From: GCA-2731375 sp002731375
GTDB taxonomy: Bacteria > Pseudomonadota > Alphaproteobacteria > GCA-2731375
Direction of reading: 5' to 3'
NCBI GenBank assembly: GCA_030752605.1
Contig: JASMDX010000049.1
Location: forward strand, 62,001 to 126,000
Length of the DNA: 64,000 bases
Each line of letters starts with the position of its first letter. Position 1 is the stretch's first letter. Position numbers and translations under genes: made by a program. Positions 7,909 through 16,928 of this stretch are shown here, one piece after another. The notes under the pieces were generated by a model. The model was not told the origin of the DNA. It saw only the letters and a list, made by a program, of their open reading frames with translations, and searched no databases.

Positions 7909-9045
7909 CTATCCTTCGCTCCGGAAGTCCCGAATGAAATCCGCGTCCGGTATCGCGCCCAGCCCAGCGCCCGTGGGCAAGGTCATATTTCCGTCCACAA
8001 TGGCGGGCAGGCCACCGGTCAGCTGTTCGCGCAGTGGATTTGGATTGGCATCGATCTCCAGCATGCCGCCGCCGCCCGCCGCCGCCAGGCAGTGGCCCGA
8101 GGCCAATAGGCCGATGGCACCGGCGAGGAAATGCGGGCAATAACTTTGTCCGGCCGCGATAATGCGCCGGGCCAGCGGCAGGGTCTTGGTGAAACCGCCC
8201 CATTTGCACATATCCGGCTGTACTACGGCCAATACCTTGGCCGCGATATAATGATCGAACTGCACATCGCCCAGAAGATTTTCGCCGGCCGCCAGCGGCG
8301 CGCCAGGAAGTGCCGCGATACGCCGCCAACTGTCCAAACCCTGATCGGCCGCGATGGGTTCCTCAATCCAGGTCAGATCGAATTGGGAATATTCGGGCCA
8401 GTTGCCGCAGGCGGTCTCCAGATCCCAGCTTTGATTGACATCGGTCATCAGGCGATACTGGCCGATCAACCGCCGTACGCCAGCAAGGGCGGCAAGATCG
8501 GTGTCCCTACCAAAGCCGATCTTGACCTTGAAGGCGGTGTAACCTTCCTCTAACTTGCCTTCGACAATGCCTTCAAAGCCGCGCGGATTAAGGCCGGAGG
8601 CATAAACCGGAATGGTATCGCCTTGCCCTCCCAGCAGGCGCCAAAGCGGCTTACCCGCGCGCCGAGCCGCCAGATCCCAGAGCGCGATATCGACACCGGC
8701 GATGGCCTGGGCGAAAGCGCCCGGCTCGCCAGTTTGGATGGTCATGATGTGCGTGGCCTGGGTCATGGCCGCGAAGGCAGCGGCGGGCGTATCCCAGCTC
8801 TCCGCCAACGTGATGGGCGCCAGATAATCCCGGATCAGATGGGCTCTGTTTTCGGCGCCATGCATGGGAAAATTTCCGAAAACCTCGCCCCAACCGACGG
8901 CGCCGTCGCCATCCTCGACCCGGACCAGCAGGACGGCGCGTTTGGTCAAGGCGCCGAATGACGTCATCACCTGCGTGTCGATGGGAGCATGCAACAAGAC
9001 CGGCTCGACCTTGACGATGTTCAGATTAGGCAATTCTTTAGACAT
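7909..9045 (-). CDS. Enolase superfamily enzyme, mandelate racemase-like
   Basis: The 378-residue protein has an N-terminal capping domain (1-125) and a (beta/alpha)7-beta barrel. Visible active-site residues are the KxK pair Lys173/Lys175 (FKVKIG), metal ligands Asp202, Glu228/229 and Glu255, and an Asp278-His305 pair equivalent to the mandelate racemase Asp-His dyad. Having acid/base groups on both faces suggests racemisation, epimerisation or dehydration of an alpha-hydroxy or similar acid. It follows the class III CoA-transferase gene by 6 bp on the same strand, an unusual pairing suggesting that its substrate or product is a CoA-activated acid. GGGGTA upstream of ATG 9045 supports the start. 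Confidence 0.8.
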   Translation of the reverse strand: MSKELPNLNIVKVEPVLLHAPIDTQVMTSFGALTKRAVLLVRVEDGDGAVGWGEVFGNFPMHGAENRAHLIRDYLAPITLAESWDTPAAAFAAMTQATHIMTIQTGEPGAFAQAIAGVDIALWDLAARRAGKPLWRLLGGQGDTIPVYASGLNPRGFEGIVEGKLEEGYTAFKVKIGFGRDTDLAALAGVRRLIGQYRLMTDVNQSWDLETACGNWPEYSQFDLTWIEEPIAADQGLDSWRRIAALPGAPLAAGENLLGDVQFDHYIAAKVLAVVQPDMCKWGGFTKTLPLARRIIAAGQSYCPHFLAGAIGLLASGHCLAAAGGGGMLEIDANPNPLREQLTGGLPAIVDGNMTLPTGAGLGAIPDADFIRDFRSEG

Positions 9046-9051
9046 ATTCGT

Positions 9052-10281
9052 TTACCCCGCCCCACCCCCGACGATGCCTTCGTCGTGCAATTCGCCAATT
9101 TCACCTTCGCTTAAGCTCAGGATATCGGCCAAGATCTGGTCCGTATGCTCTCCCAAGGCCGGCGCCGGTTGGACCGCTTCGCGGGGCGCGGCGCCGAAAT
9201 CAAGGGGAGAACCCGGTGTCAGATAACTGCCGATGCCTGGCTGTTCCACCTCCTCGAATACCGGGTTCTGCGTGGAACAGCGCCAATCTTCCTCGAGAGC
9301 CTGCGCGACGCTCTGATATGGTCCCCACGAAACGCCTCCGGCGGTCAGAACCTTGGTCAAATCGCCGAAATCCTGGCCCGCACACCAAGGCTCCAGCAAC
9401 GCAACTATCTCCGCCGTAGCTAAAAAGCGGTCGCCTTCCTGGCGCAGATTCAGGCCGCACCGAGCCTCGATCTCAGCCACGCCATCGGCAATGCCGGCAG
9501 TTTGCACCAAGGCCGGCCATTGCCGGCCCGTAATCGCGACAATCATCACCCGGCGGCCATCCCTAGTCACGAAATCCCGCCCAAAAGCGCCATAAAGCTC
9601 GTTGCCCGTGGCCGGGCGTTCGTCGCCGTTAATCTGAGTTTCGCCGATAAAGCCCAAGGTTCCCATGGTGGCAAAGGCCACGTCCGTCAGGGCCAGGGAA
9701 ATGAACTGCCCCTCGCCCGTCAAACGCCGATGCCGGTCGGCAGCCAGGATGCCATTCACCGCCGCCAGGCCCGTGGCTATATCCCAGGCCGGCATGACAT
9801 GGTTGACCGGGGCCTCCGCGCCCGCCGGTCCCGTCAAATTGGGAAAGCCGGTAGCGGGATTGACCGTATAGTCGACCTCGGATGATCCATCGCGGTTGCC
9901 CTTGATGTTCAGCATGATCAGGTCGTCGCGCTGGGCCTTTAGGTTGTCATAGGACATCCAGCCGGAGGTAGGGAAATTGGTCAGAAAAAAGCCGTTATTC
10001 TCACTTTTATCCATGGGCGCGCAGATTAGCTGGGTCAACAACTCGCGGCCTCTGGGATTGCGGATATCCACGGCGAAGGATTTCTTACCCTTGTTCAGGC
10101 CGGCCCAATAGAGGCTTTCACCAGTCCCGGTAACCGGCCAGCGGCGGTAGTCAAGACCACCGCCCAGAGGGTCGAAGCGGATTACCTCGGCGCCCATTTG
10201 CGCCAGGGTCATGCCCGCGCTGGGCGCCGCGATAAAGGCCGAACCTTCAATGACCCGAAGGCCGCGCAAAATACCGTTCAT
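9052..10281 (-). CDS. Class III CoA transferase (CaiB/BaiF/Frc family)
   Basis: The 409-residue protein has the family's opening strand-helix (LRGLRVIEGSAFIAAPSAG), the GLNKGKKSFAVDIRNPRG motif, and Asp167 in PAWDIATG at the position of the catalytic Asp169 of formyl-CoA transferase. The enzyme should move CoA between carboxylic acids through an aspartyl-CoA anhydride. The start is ATG 10281 with a GTGGAG site; the in-frame GTG 10293 is part of that site. It is the first gene of a two-gene run with the enolase-superfamily gene. Donor and acceptor acids are not predictable. Confidence 0.85.
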   Translation of the reverse strand: MNGILRGLRVIEGSAFIAAPSAGMTLAQMGAEVIRFDPLGGGLDYRRWPVTGTGESLYWAGLNKGKKSFAVDIRNPRGRELLTQLICAPMDKSENNGFFLTNFPTSGWMSYDNLKAQRDDLIMLNIKGNRDGSSEVDYTVNPATGFPNLTGPAGAEAPVNHVMPAWDIATGLAAVNGILAADRHRRLTGEGQFISLALTDVAFATMGTLGFIGETQINGDERPATGNELYGAFGRDFVTRDGRRVMIVAITGRQWPALVQTAGIADGVAEIEARCGLNLRQEGDRFLATAEIVALLEPWCAGQDFGDLTKVLTAGGVSWGPYQSVAQALEEDWRCSTQNPVFEEVEQPGIGSYLTPGSPLDFGAAPREAVQPAPALGEHTDQILADILSLSEGEIGELHDEGIVGGGAG

Positions 10282-10333
10282 GATAAACTCCACATTCAGA
10301 GACTAAATTAAAACCATAATCTAACGTGTTGTA

Positions 10334-11155
10334 TTACATAAATGGACTGGGATCGGACAAATGATGCGCCGTCAGCTCTGAGGTCAAATAGTCAAAGGCA
10401 TCATCGATACTGTCGGCGCGGTGAAACAGATTCAGATCCTCTTCGTTGATGGTACCGAAATCCACCAGCGCGTCAAAATCCACCACCCGGTCCCAGAATT
10501 CCTTGCCGTACAGCACAATGGGTACTTTCTTGCGGATCTTGCTGGTCTGCATCAGGGTCATGATCTCGAACAATTCGTCCAGGGTACCGACGCCGCCGGG
10601 CATGGCAATGATCGCCTTGGAAAGATAGGCGAACCAGAATTTACGGATAAAGAAGTAATGGAATTCAAAGGCCAGGGCGCGGGTCACGAACGGATTGGCG
10701 AACTGCTCGAACGGCAGCGAGATATTCAGACCGATGTTCAGTCCCTTGGCTTCCGAGGCGCCTCGGCTGGCTGCCTCCATGATACCGGGACCACCGCCCG
10801 TGCAGATCACGAAGCGTTTGTCGTTTCGATCCAGGTTCTTTGACCAATTTGTCAGACGGGCAGAAAGTTCGCGGGCTTCTTCGTAATAGCGGGACATTTT
10901 CACCGCTTTTTCCGCCTTAGCCAGATCACCTGCCGCGCCGGCAGCCTTGGCCGTATCAAGCGCTTTGCCCGCGGCTTCAGCTGATTTAATGCGGGCAGAG
11001 CCGAAAATCACGATGGTGTCACGCACCTGCGCCTGGCGGAAACGCTCCTCGGGCTCCATATATTCGGCCATGATACGCAAGGGGCGGGCCGAACGGCCAT
11101 TCAGGAAATCTTCGTCACGATAGGCCTTTACCGGATGAAACGGTTTGTCGATCAT
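10334..11155 (-). CDS. LOG-family (TIGR00730) Rossmann-fold protein
   Basis: The 273-residue protein carries the two nucleotide-binding motifs of the LOG / 'lysine decarboxylase-like' family: CTGGGPGIMEAASRGA and MPGGVGTLDELFE. LOG proteins hydrolyse cytokinin nucleotides or related AMP N-glycosidic bonds; bacterial members act as nucleotide-monophosphate nucleosidases. This one has an extra N-terminal segment of about 50 residues and a charged helical insert (residues 60-110) before the core, which is common in the longer bacterial type. It is transcribed away from the GtrA gene across a 162-bp spacer. Confidence 0.82.
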   Translation of the reverse strand: MIDKPFHPVKAYRDEDFLNGRSARPLRIMAEYMEPEERFRQAQVRDTIVIFGSARIKSAEAAGKALDTAKAAGAAGDLAKAEKAVKMSRYYEEARELSARLTNWSKNLDRNDKRFVICTGGGPGIMEAASRGASEAKGLNIGLNISLPFEQFANPFVTRALAFEFHYFFIRKFWFAYLSKAIIAMPGGVGTLDELFEIMTLMQTSKIRKKVPIVLYGKEFWDRVVDFDALVDFGTINEEDLNLFHRADSIDDAFDYLTSELTAHHLSDPSPFM

Positions 11156-11317
11156 GCATATTCCCCCATGTTTACGCGGCCTTTACCCGATTTATCCTAA
11201 TGTCCCAGTTCACGAACCCGCGGCGGCTGGCGCCGCTTCTATAGGAAATGTGAGAGCGATCACTGGCGAACAGCACTGAAACCACCAGATATTTAGCCAA
11301 GAGCTGGAGGGAACCGT

Positions 11318-11773
11318 ATGTCGCATCTGACCTATGAACAAGAAGCTTCGAGCCGTCAATCTCAGATAATTGCCGCAAACATCGGCGGGCCGATCATTTC
11401 GAGCGAATTGTCCAGGTACCTGGTTGTCAGCACCGTGGCATTGGCGGCGGACGTGGGTTTTTTGTACACTCTGTCCGCAGGTCTTGGGGCTCACTACCTG
11501 TTTGCCAATCCCATTGCTTTTACCCTTGGCGCCCTGGTGGCCTATTTCGGCTCCGTTCATTGGGCTTTTCGTGGCCGCAGGTTGTCCAATACGGGCCTGG
11601 AATTGGCCATTTTCGTGGCTATCGGCGTTGGCGGTCTGGCCGTCAACGAAAGCATGATGTGGCTCGGCATCGAGTTTGCGGCACTATCGCTGCTATTTGC
11701 CAAGACGGTGGCTGCCGTGACATCCTTCGCCTTTAACTTCATCATGCGCAAATTAGTCCTGTTCTCCATCTGA
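11318..11773 (+). CDS. GtrA family membrane protein
   Basis: A small 151-residue membrane protein with a hydrophilic N-terminus of about 30 residues and four TM helices (about 34-54, 60-80, 92-112, 118-140). It ends in SFAFNFIMRKLVLF, typical of GtrA. Such proteins are thought to help move polyprenyl-linked sugars across the membrane or to partner glycosyltransferases. A strong AGGAGG-like site precedes ATG 11318, and the next gene starts 8 bp downstream. The FAD oxidoreductase and GT-C gene that follow fit a cell-surface glycan or glycolipid role. Confidence 0.78.
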   Translation: MSHLTYEQEASSRQSQIIAANIGGPIISSELSRYLVVSTVALAADVGFLYTLSAGLGAHYLFANPIAFTLGALVAYFGSVHWAFRGRRLSNTGLELAIFVAIGVGGLAVNESMMWLGIEFAALSLLFAKTVAAVTSFAFNFIMRKLVLFSI

Positions 11774-11781
11774 GACCCGAC

Positions 11782-13371
11782 ATGACTGAAAAACAGACGG
11801 CGATCATCATCGGCGGCGGCCCCGCCGGCCTGACCACGGCGCTAGAATTGCTGGAGCGCACGAATATCAAGCCCATCGTTTACGAGGGCTCGGACAATGT
11901 AGGCGGGATTGCACGCACCTATCTGCACGCGGGCAACCGTATCGATATTGGCGGGCATCGTTTCTTTTCCAAATCCGACCGGGTCATGAACTGGTGGTCG
12001 AGGATCCTACCCCTGCAGGGCCGCGAGGAAGAGAAATCCGCATCTATCAATTTGAATTTTCAAAATAATTCCCGCTGGCTGGAGATGCCCAGCGATGGCC
12101 CAAACCCGGATCAGGTGGATGACGTCATGCTGGTCAGGGCGCGCAAATCACGCATCCTATGGAATGGCAAGCTGTTTGATTATCCGCTGTCGCTGAATAT
12201 GAAAACCTTGCGCAAGATGGGTTTGGGCACCACCATGTTGGGCGGTTTCAGCTTTCTGCGTAGCCAGATCGCGCCCATCCGACCCGAAGCGTCCCTGGAA
12301 GATTTTTTCATCAACCGGTTTGGCCGCCGCCTCTACCAAACTTTCTTCAAGGATTACACAGAAAAGGTCTGGGGCGTGCCATGTGACAAGATTTCTTCCG
12401 AATGGGGCGCGCAGCGCGTTAAGGGTTTGTCCTTGCTTGGCATTGTCATACATGCCCTGGGCGCAGTTTTTCGCAGCAAGAGCGATCTGGTGCAAAAGGA
12501 AGTCGAAACCTCGTTGATCGAAAAGTTTCTCTATCCCAAACACGGTCCAGGCCAGATGTGGGAGCGGGTGACCGAGATGATCCGCGAGCGCGGTGGCGAA
12601 GTTCACATGAACTGCAAGGTCACCGGCCTACGCCACGAAAACGGCCAGGTTACCAGCGCTACCATGATGAACGGCACCGGCACGCCCGAGGCCGTGGCAG
12701 GCGATTACTACTTCTCCACCACCGATGTGCGGCAATTGATGGGGGCAATCAAGCCGTCCCCGCCAAGCACCGTCCTCGAGGTCTCGGATGGCCTGATTTA
12801 CCGGGATTTCATCACTGTGGGCCTGTTGCTGGAGCGGTTGAAGCTGGGCGGTGACGCCACCGGGCAGGATATTGGCGAAAAGATGTCCGATAACTGGATC
12901 TACGTTCAGGAAACCGGCGTCAAGGTGGGCCGGTTGCAGTTTTTCAATAACTGGAGCCCCTATCTGGTCGCCAATCCCGATCATGTCTGGATTGGTCTGG
13001 AGTATTTCTGTGACGAGGGCGACGATTTGTGGCGCATGGATAACAACGCCCTGGCCGCCTTCGCAATTCAGGAATTGCAGAAAATCAATGTCATCGAACC
13101 CGATGCGGTGCTGGATTATGTGGTGATCCGAGTGCCAAAAACCTATCCGGCATATTTCGGCAGCTACGACCGATTCGCTGAGGTTCGCGACTTTACCGAC
13201 GGTTTGGAGAATCTTTTTCTGTTGGGCCGCAATGGCATGCACCGCTATAACAACATGGATCATTCCATGCTGACTGCCATGGTAGCGGTGGATAACATTA
13301 TTGCCGGCAAGCGCGATAAATCGAATATCTGGTCTGTCAACACCGAAGCCGAATATCATGAGGAGAAATAA
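11782..13371 (+). CDS. FAD-dependent oxidoreductase, UDP-galactopyranose mutase / protoporphyrinogen oxidase-like
   Basis: The 529-residue protein opens with an FAD-binding GGGPAGL at 11-17 and EGSDNVGGIARTY, followed by a DIGGHRFFSKSD motif typical of the UDP-galactopyranose mutase-like amine oxidase branch. The C-terminus has the second FAD contact (LFLLGRNGMHRYNNMDHSM). Members of this branch often sit beside GtrA and GT39/GT-C genes in Alphaproteobacteria. A role in modifying a lipid-linked sugar or other surface-glycan precursor is inferred from that context. It is not a HemY orthologue on present evidence, and no substrate is known. Confidence 0.75.
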   Translation: MTEKQTAIIIGGGPAGLTTALELLERTNIKPIVYEGSDNVGGIARTYLHAGNRIDIGGHRFFSKSDRVMNWWSRILPLQGREEEKSASINLNFQNNSRWLEMPSDGPNPDQVDDVMLVRARKSRILWNGKLFDYPLSLNMKTLRKMGLGTTMLGGFSFLRSQIAPIRPEASLEDFFINRFGRRLYQTFFKDYTEKVWGVPCDKISSEWGAQRVKGLSLLGIVIHALGAVFRSKSDLVQKEVETSLIEKFLYPKHGPGQMWERVTEMIRERGGEVHMNCKVTGLRHENGQVTSATMMNGTGTPEAVAGDYYFSTTDVRQLMGAIKPSPPSTVLEVSDGLIYRDFITVGLLLERLKLGGDATGQDIGEKMSDNWIYVQETGVKVGRLQFFNNWSPYLVANPDHVWIGLEYFCDEGDDLWRMDNNALAAFAIQELQKINVIEPDAVLDYVVIRVPKTYPAYFGSYDRFAEVRDFTDGLENLFLLGRNGMHRYNNMDHSMLTAMVAVDNIIAGKRDKSNIWSVNTEAEYHEEK

Positions 13372-13402
13372 CTGATCCTTCAGCTTCGTTGATGCGAGAT
13401 AG

Positions 13403-13576
13403 ATGCCGCGTGCCTTAATACTGATTTTATCGATCCTTGCCTTGCCGCCTGCCCGATGGTGGATGGGTGGCCGTCGGGACGGCGCGATTTTCCGAGTTGA
13501 ACTATTCGACGGCGACATGCGCCTGGTCCAGGCGCAAAAGCTGGCGGCATGGCGTCCCGACCAGGTGCGGTCGTGA
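13403..13576 (+). CDS. Small exported or membrane-anchored protein, 57 residues, coupled to the GT-C gene
   Basis: ATG 13403 opens a 57-codon frame. The N-terminus (PRALILILSILALPPARWW) looks like a signal peptide or single membrane anchor, followed by a hydrophilic tail (VELFDGDMRLVQAQKLAAWRPDQVRS). Its stop overlaps the GTG at 13573 of the next gene in a GTGA, the usual sign of translational coupling and the main reason to accept it. There is no strong ribosome binding site. I recognise no family. It could be an accessory subunit of the glycosyltransferase, or a leader frame used only for coupling. Confidence 0.45.
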   Translation: MPRALILILSILALPPARWWMGGRRDGAIFRVELFDGDMRLVQAQKLAAWRPDQVRS

Positions 13577-15354
13577 GCCTGCAGCGTCTGTTACTGTTGG
13601 CAGTAGTCCCAGCCCTGATGTTGGTTGGCGTACATATTTTATTGCAATTTTTGGCCGATTGGTTCGCACTTGATGGGCGCTTTATCGGCCCAGATGCCTA
13701 TATGCGGGTGCTCCGCGTGGGGGATCTTGCTTCGGGCGGGAGCTGGTATGAACCGGTAGCCGAACGTTCCAACGCACCCTATGGCGAAATTCTGCACTGG
13801 ACCCGGCCACTAGACCTGTTGTTGTTGCTGGGTGGTATCCTGGGCGCGCCTTTACTGGGCTTCGATGGCGCCCTATTCGCCTGGGCGACTGTGTTCGGCC
13901 CGGTGCTTCATATTTTCACCCTCGTCGTGCTGCTGTGGGCCTGCCATCCGCTGTTGAATCAAAAAGGTCTGATGCTGCTAGGCCTGTTGTTCACAGTACA
14001 GTTTTTTGTCAGTTTTCAGTTTGCGGTGGGACGACCGGATCATCATGGGCTTAATATTCTATTTTTCATCTGGCAAATGGGCTTTGCCTTCCGTCTCTCG
14101 GCCGTAAAATGCCTGAAAAATTTACCTCTTTTTGCAGCCCTGCCGGCCGCGCTCGCGCTCTGGATTAGTATTGAGGGCGCGGTGGGCACGGCCATGATCT
14201 TGACAGCGTTGTGCACCGCGTGGATCATCCATGGCGGCGTCTATTTGCACCGGATGCGTTTGTTTCTCGTTAGCCTGAGTGTTGGTCTGATACTGGTATT
14301 GGTGGCGGAACGGCTGCCTAGTGATCTGCTGACGGTAGAGTTCGATCGCCTATCGGTGGTGCATATCGCTTTGTTCGCGATATTGACCTTGGCTGCCCTG
14401 TGCATGCCCAGGATGGCGCGTCTGGGGAACCGTCTAAGCCTCGCGGTCGCCGCCGGCGTTCTGACCCTCACCGTCTTGGGGCTGTGGGTACCGGATTTCT
14501 TCTCTGGCCCCATGGCTGCCATGGACCCACTCGTCTACGAGATTTGGTTCCGCAATAACGCCGAGGTCAGTCCGACGCTGGAACTCGACGATATGCGCCG
14601 AACCGGGCCAAAGGCCCTGGCCCATCTCGGCCTGGTCATCTACGCGGTGCCGATACTGGTGGTTCTGTTCTTTCATTATCAAGGCGAACGCCGCCGCAAT
14701 TATGCAATTTTGTCTGTTTTCCTCCTCGCTGGAACGGCCCTGGCCCTGCGCGAGGCACGCTGGATGGGCTATCCCCAAATCCTGTGCCTGCCCCCTTGCA
14801 TTGTGTTGCTGCAGGTTCTGTTCGCACGCAATGCCGGCCCCGGTCTGGGACGTACCGCGGTGCGCGTAGGCGCGGTTATCGTGCTTGCCACCGGGCCGTT
14901 GATCGGTGGCGGGCTGCTGCGCCATGCCATGCCCGTACCGAAACAGGAGAAATCTTGTGGACTTTCAGAGATGGCGCTGTTTCTGGGGGTGAACTATGAA
15001 CACCGCCCGCAAACATTATTAAACTTCATCTATTACGGGCCGGAATTGCTCTACCGGACACACCATTTCGTGATCGCCACGCCGTATCACCGCAACACCG
15101 ACGGCATCGTTGATACCATAAAATTCCTTCGCTCCACCGACGAGTTAGAGGCAATATCCCTGATTGAGGAACGGCATATCGATCTGGTGTTGATCTGCCC
15201 CTCAGATCCGGAGGCTGATAATTATCGCCAGACCGGCGATACCCCGACCTTATTCATGCGATTAGAATCTGATCAGCCACCACCCTGGCTCACGATGGTC
15301 CCGTTGCCCGCCGAACTGGGCCAGAAATTCAAATTGTTCCAGACCCAACGGTAG
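13573..15354 (+). CDS. GT-C fold integral-membrane glycosyltransferase, STT3/AglB-like
   Basis: The protein has about 593 residues and some 12 hydrophobic segments in the first 470, followed by a soluble C-terminal domain. The first large loop contains IGPDAYMRVLRV and NAPYGEILHWTRPLD, and a later loop has VGRPDHHGLN. These resemble the D-x-Y/R and DHH motifs of STT3/AglB/PglB-type enzymes that use polyprenyl-phosphate sugars as donors. The start could be ATG 13549 or GTG 13573; I prefer the GTG because it overlaps the stop of the small ORF before it. With GtrA and the FAD oxidoreductase it forms a surface-glycosylation module. The acceptor is unknown. Confidence 0.7.
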   Translation: MSLQRLLLLAVVPALMLVGVHILLQFLADWFALDGRFIGPDAYMRVLRVGDLASGGSWYEPVAERSNAPYGEILHWTRPLDLLLLLGGILGAPLLGFDGALFAWATVFGPVLHIFTLVVLLWACHPLLNQKGLMLLGLLFTVQFFVSFQFAVGRPDHHGLNILFFIWQMGFAFRLSAVKCLKNLPLFAALPAALALWISIEGAVGTAMILTALCTAWIIHGGVYLHRMRLFLVSLSVGLILVLVAERLPSDLLTVEFDRLSVVHIALFAILTLAALCMPRMARLGNRLSLAVAAGVLTLTVLGLWVPDFFSGPMAAMDPLVYEIWFRNNAEVSPTLELDDMRRTGPKALAHLGLVIYAVPILVVLFFHYQGERRRNYAILSVFLLAGTALALREARWMGYPQILCLPPCIVLLQVLFARNAGPGLGRTAVRVGAVIVLATGPLIGGGLLRHAMPVPKQEKSCGLSEMALFLGVNYEHRPQTLLNFIYYGPELLYRTHHFVIATPYHRNTDGIVDTIKFLRSTDELEAISLIEERHIDLVLICPSDPEADNYRQTGDTPTLFMRLESDQPPPWLTMVPLPAELGQKFKLFQTQR

Positions 15355-15442
15355 AACTTTTGACCCCGGTCGCTTCCGCCGTTACTTATAGATCCCAGAG
15401 AATTTTATAGTAGTTGGATTAGAGCAGAGGTTGGAACAGAAG

Positions 15443-16912
15443 ATGCCCGAATATGACGTCATCGTGGTCGGCGGCGGCAATGCCGCGCTATGCGCGGCCC
15501 TCTCCGCGCGGGAAAACGGTGCCTCCGTCGTTGTTTTGGAGCGCGCGCCCCAGGATGAGGCGGGCGGCAACTCCGCCTTCACGGCCGGCGCCATCCGCAC
15601 AGTCTATAACGGCGATGATGATATTCTGGATTTGATGCCGGATCTGTCGGCAGAGGAACGCAACTCTGATTTCGGTGCCTATACCGAGGAACAGTTCTTC
15701 GATGACATGGGCAAGGTTACCGACTACCGCACCGACCCGGATCTGACCGAATTGTTGATCACGCGCTCTTTTTCAACCCTGAAATGGCTGCAGGGCAAGG
15801 GCATGCGCTACATGCCGCTGTTCGCCAAACAGGCCTTTAAAGTTGATGGCCGGTTCAAGTTCTGGGGCGGCTTGACCGTGGAAGCCTATGGCGGTGGACC
15901 CGGCCTGATCCAGGGGCTGACGGAGGTCTGCAAGCGTGAGGGCATCGAAATCCGCTATAACGCCCGCGCCCTGTCGTTGATCCATGATGATGACGGCGTT
16001 CACGGCGTAAATCTGCGCCAGGAGAGTAAAACTTCGGCCTTAAGCGGCAAGGCGGTTATTCTCGCCTGCGGCGGTTTTGAAGCCAATGCGGAGATGCGCA
16101 CCCGCTATTTGGGCCCGGGCTGGGAATTGGCGCCGGTGCGCGGCACCCGTTTCAATACCGGCGACGGCATCCAGATGGCCCTGGCGGCGGGTGCCAGCCC
16201 GCGGGGCAACTGGTCCGGCTGCCACGCCGTGGCCTGGGACCGCAACGCGCCGGAGTTCGGCGATCTGGCGGTCGGTGACGGCTTCCAAAAACACAGCTAT
16301 CCCTTTGGTTTGATTATCAATGCGGATGGCAAACGCTTCGTCGATGAAGGCGCTGAATTCCGCAATTACACCTATGCCAAATACGGCCGGGAAATCCTCA
16401 ACCAGCCGCGCCAGTTCGCCTATCAGGTGTTCGATCAGAAAACCGTCCATCTGCTGCGCGATGAATACCGTATCCGCGAAGTAACCAAGGCGCAGTCAGA
16501 CACCTTGGAGGGGCTGGTAGCGCAAATGGAAGGCGTCAACGCGGAGCAGTTCCTGCGCGAGGTCGAGGAATATAACGCTGCCGTGCAAACCGATATACCG
16601 TTTAACCCCACGGTCAAGGATGGCCGCCGCACGAACGGGCTGGCGGTAGACAAAACCAATTGGGCCAATACTTTGGATGAACCGCCGTATATGGCGTTTG
16701 GCGTTACCTGCGGCATTACCTTCACCTTTGGCGGCGTGCGCATCGACACCGACGCCAATGTCATAGACACGGACGGCCATGGTATTCCGGGGCTTTATGC
16801 GGCGGGCGAAATGGTCGGCGGATTATTCTATTTCAATTATCCTGGCGGCACGGGTCTGATTTCAGGCTCCGTTTTCGGGCGCATCGCGGGTGCCAACGCC
16901 GCCCAGGGCTGA
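15443..16912 (+). CDS. FAD-dependent fumarate reductase/succinate dehydrogenase-type flavoprotein, TcuA-like
   Basis: The 489-residue protein has the FAD-binding motif VVGGGNAALCAAL near the N-terminus, a GGNSAFTAGAIRTVY segment close to that of tricarballylate dehydrogenase TcuA, and a C-terminal GLYAAGEMVGGLFYFNYPGGTG. This class oxidises or reduces alpha,beta bonds of carboxylic acids, or acts on 3-ketosteroids. ATG 15443 is chosen over TTG 15431. It begins a three-gene plus-strand run with a 3-hydroxyisobutyrate dehydrogenase-like gene and a crotonase. The set could oxidise a branched or dicarboxylic acid. No TcuB electron-transfer partner is nearby. Confidence 0.78.
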   Translation: MPEYDVIVVGGGNAALCAALSARENGASVVVLERAPQDEAGGNSAFTAGAIRTVYNGDDDILDLMPDLSAEERNSDFGAYTEEQFFDDMGKVTDYRTDPDLTELLITRSFSTLKWLQGKGMRYMPLFAKQAFKVDGRFKFWGGLTVEAYGGGPGLIQGLTEVCKREGIEIRYNARALSLIHDDDGVHGVNLRQESKTSALSGKAVILACGGFEANAEMRTRYLGPGWELAPVRGTRFNTGDGIQMALAAGASPRGNWSGCHAVAWDRNAPEFGDLAVGDGFQKHSYPFGLIINADGKRFVDEGAEFRNYTYAKYGREILNQPRQFAYQVFDQKTVHLLRDEYRIREVTKAQSDTLEGLVAQMEGVNAEQFLREVEEYNAAVQTDIPFNPTVKDGRRTNGLAVDKTNWANTLDEPPYMAFGVTCGITFTFGGVRIDTDANVIDTDGHGIPGLYAAGEMVGGLFYFNYPGGTGLISGSVFGRIAGANAAQG

Positions 16913-16928
16913 TTGGAGGATAAGCCAG

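Noticed and set aside
13437..13673. 78-codon frame overlapping the start of the GT-C gene
   Set aside because: Out of frame with both the small coupled ORF and the GT-C gene; low-complexity, no start signal.
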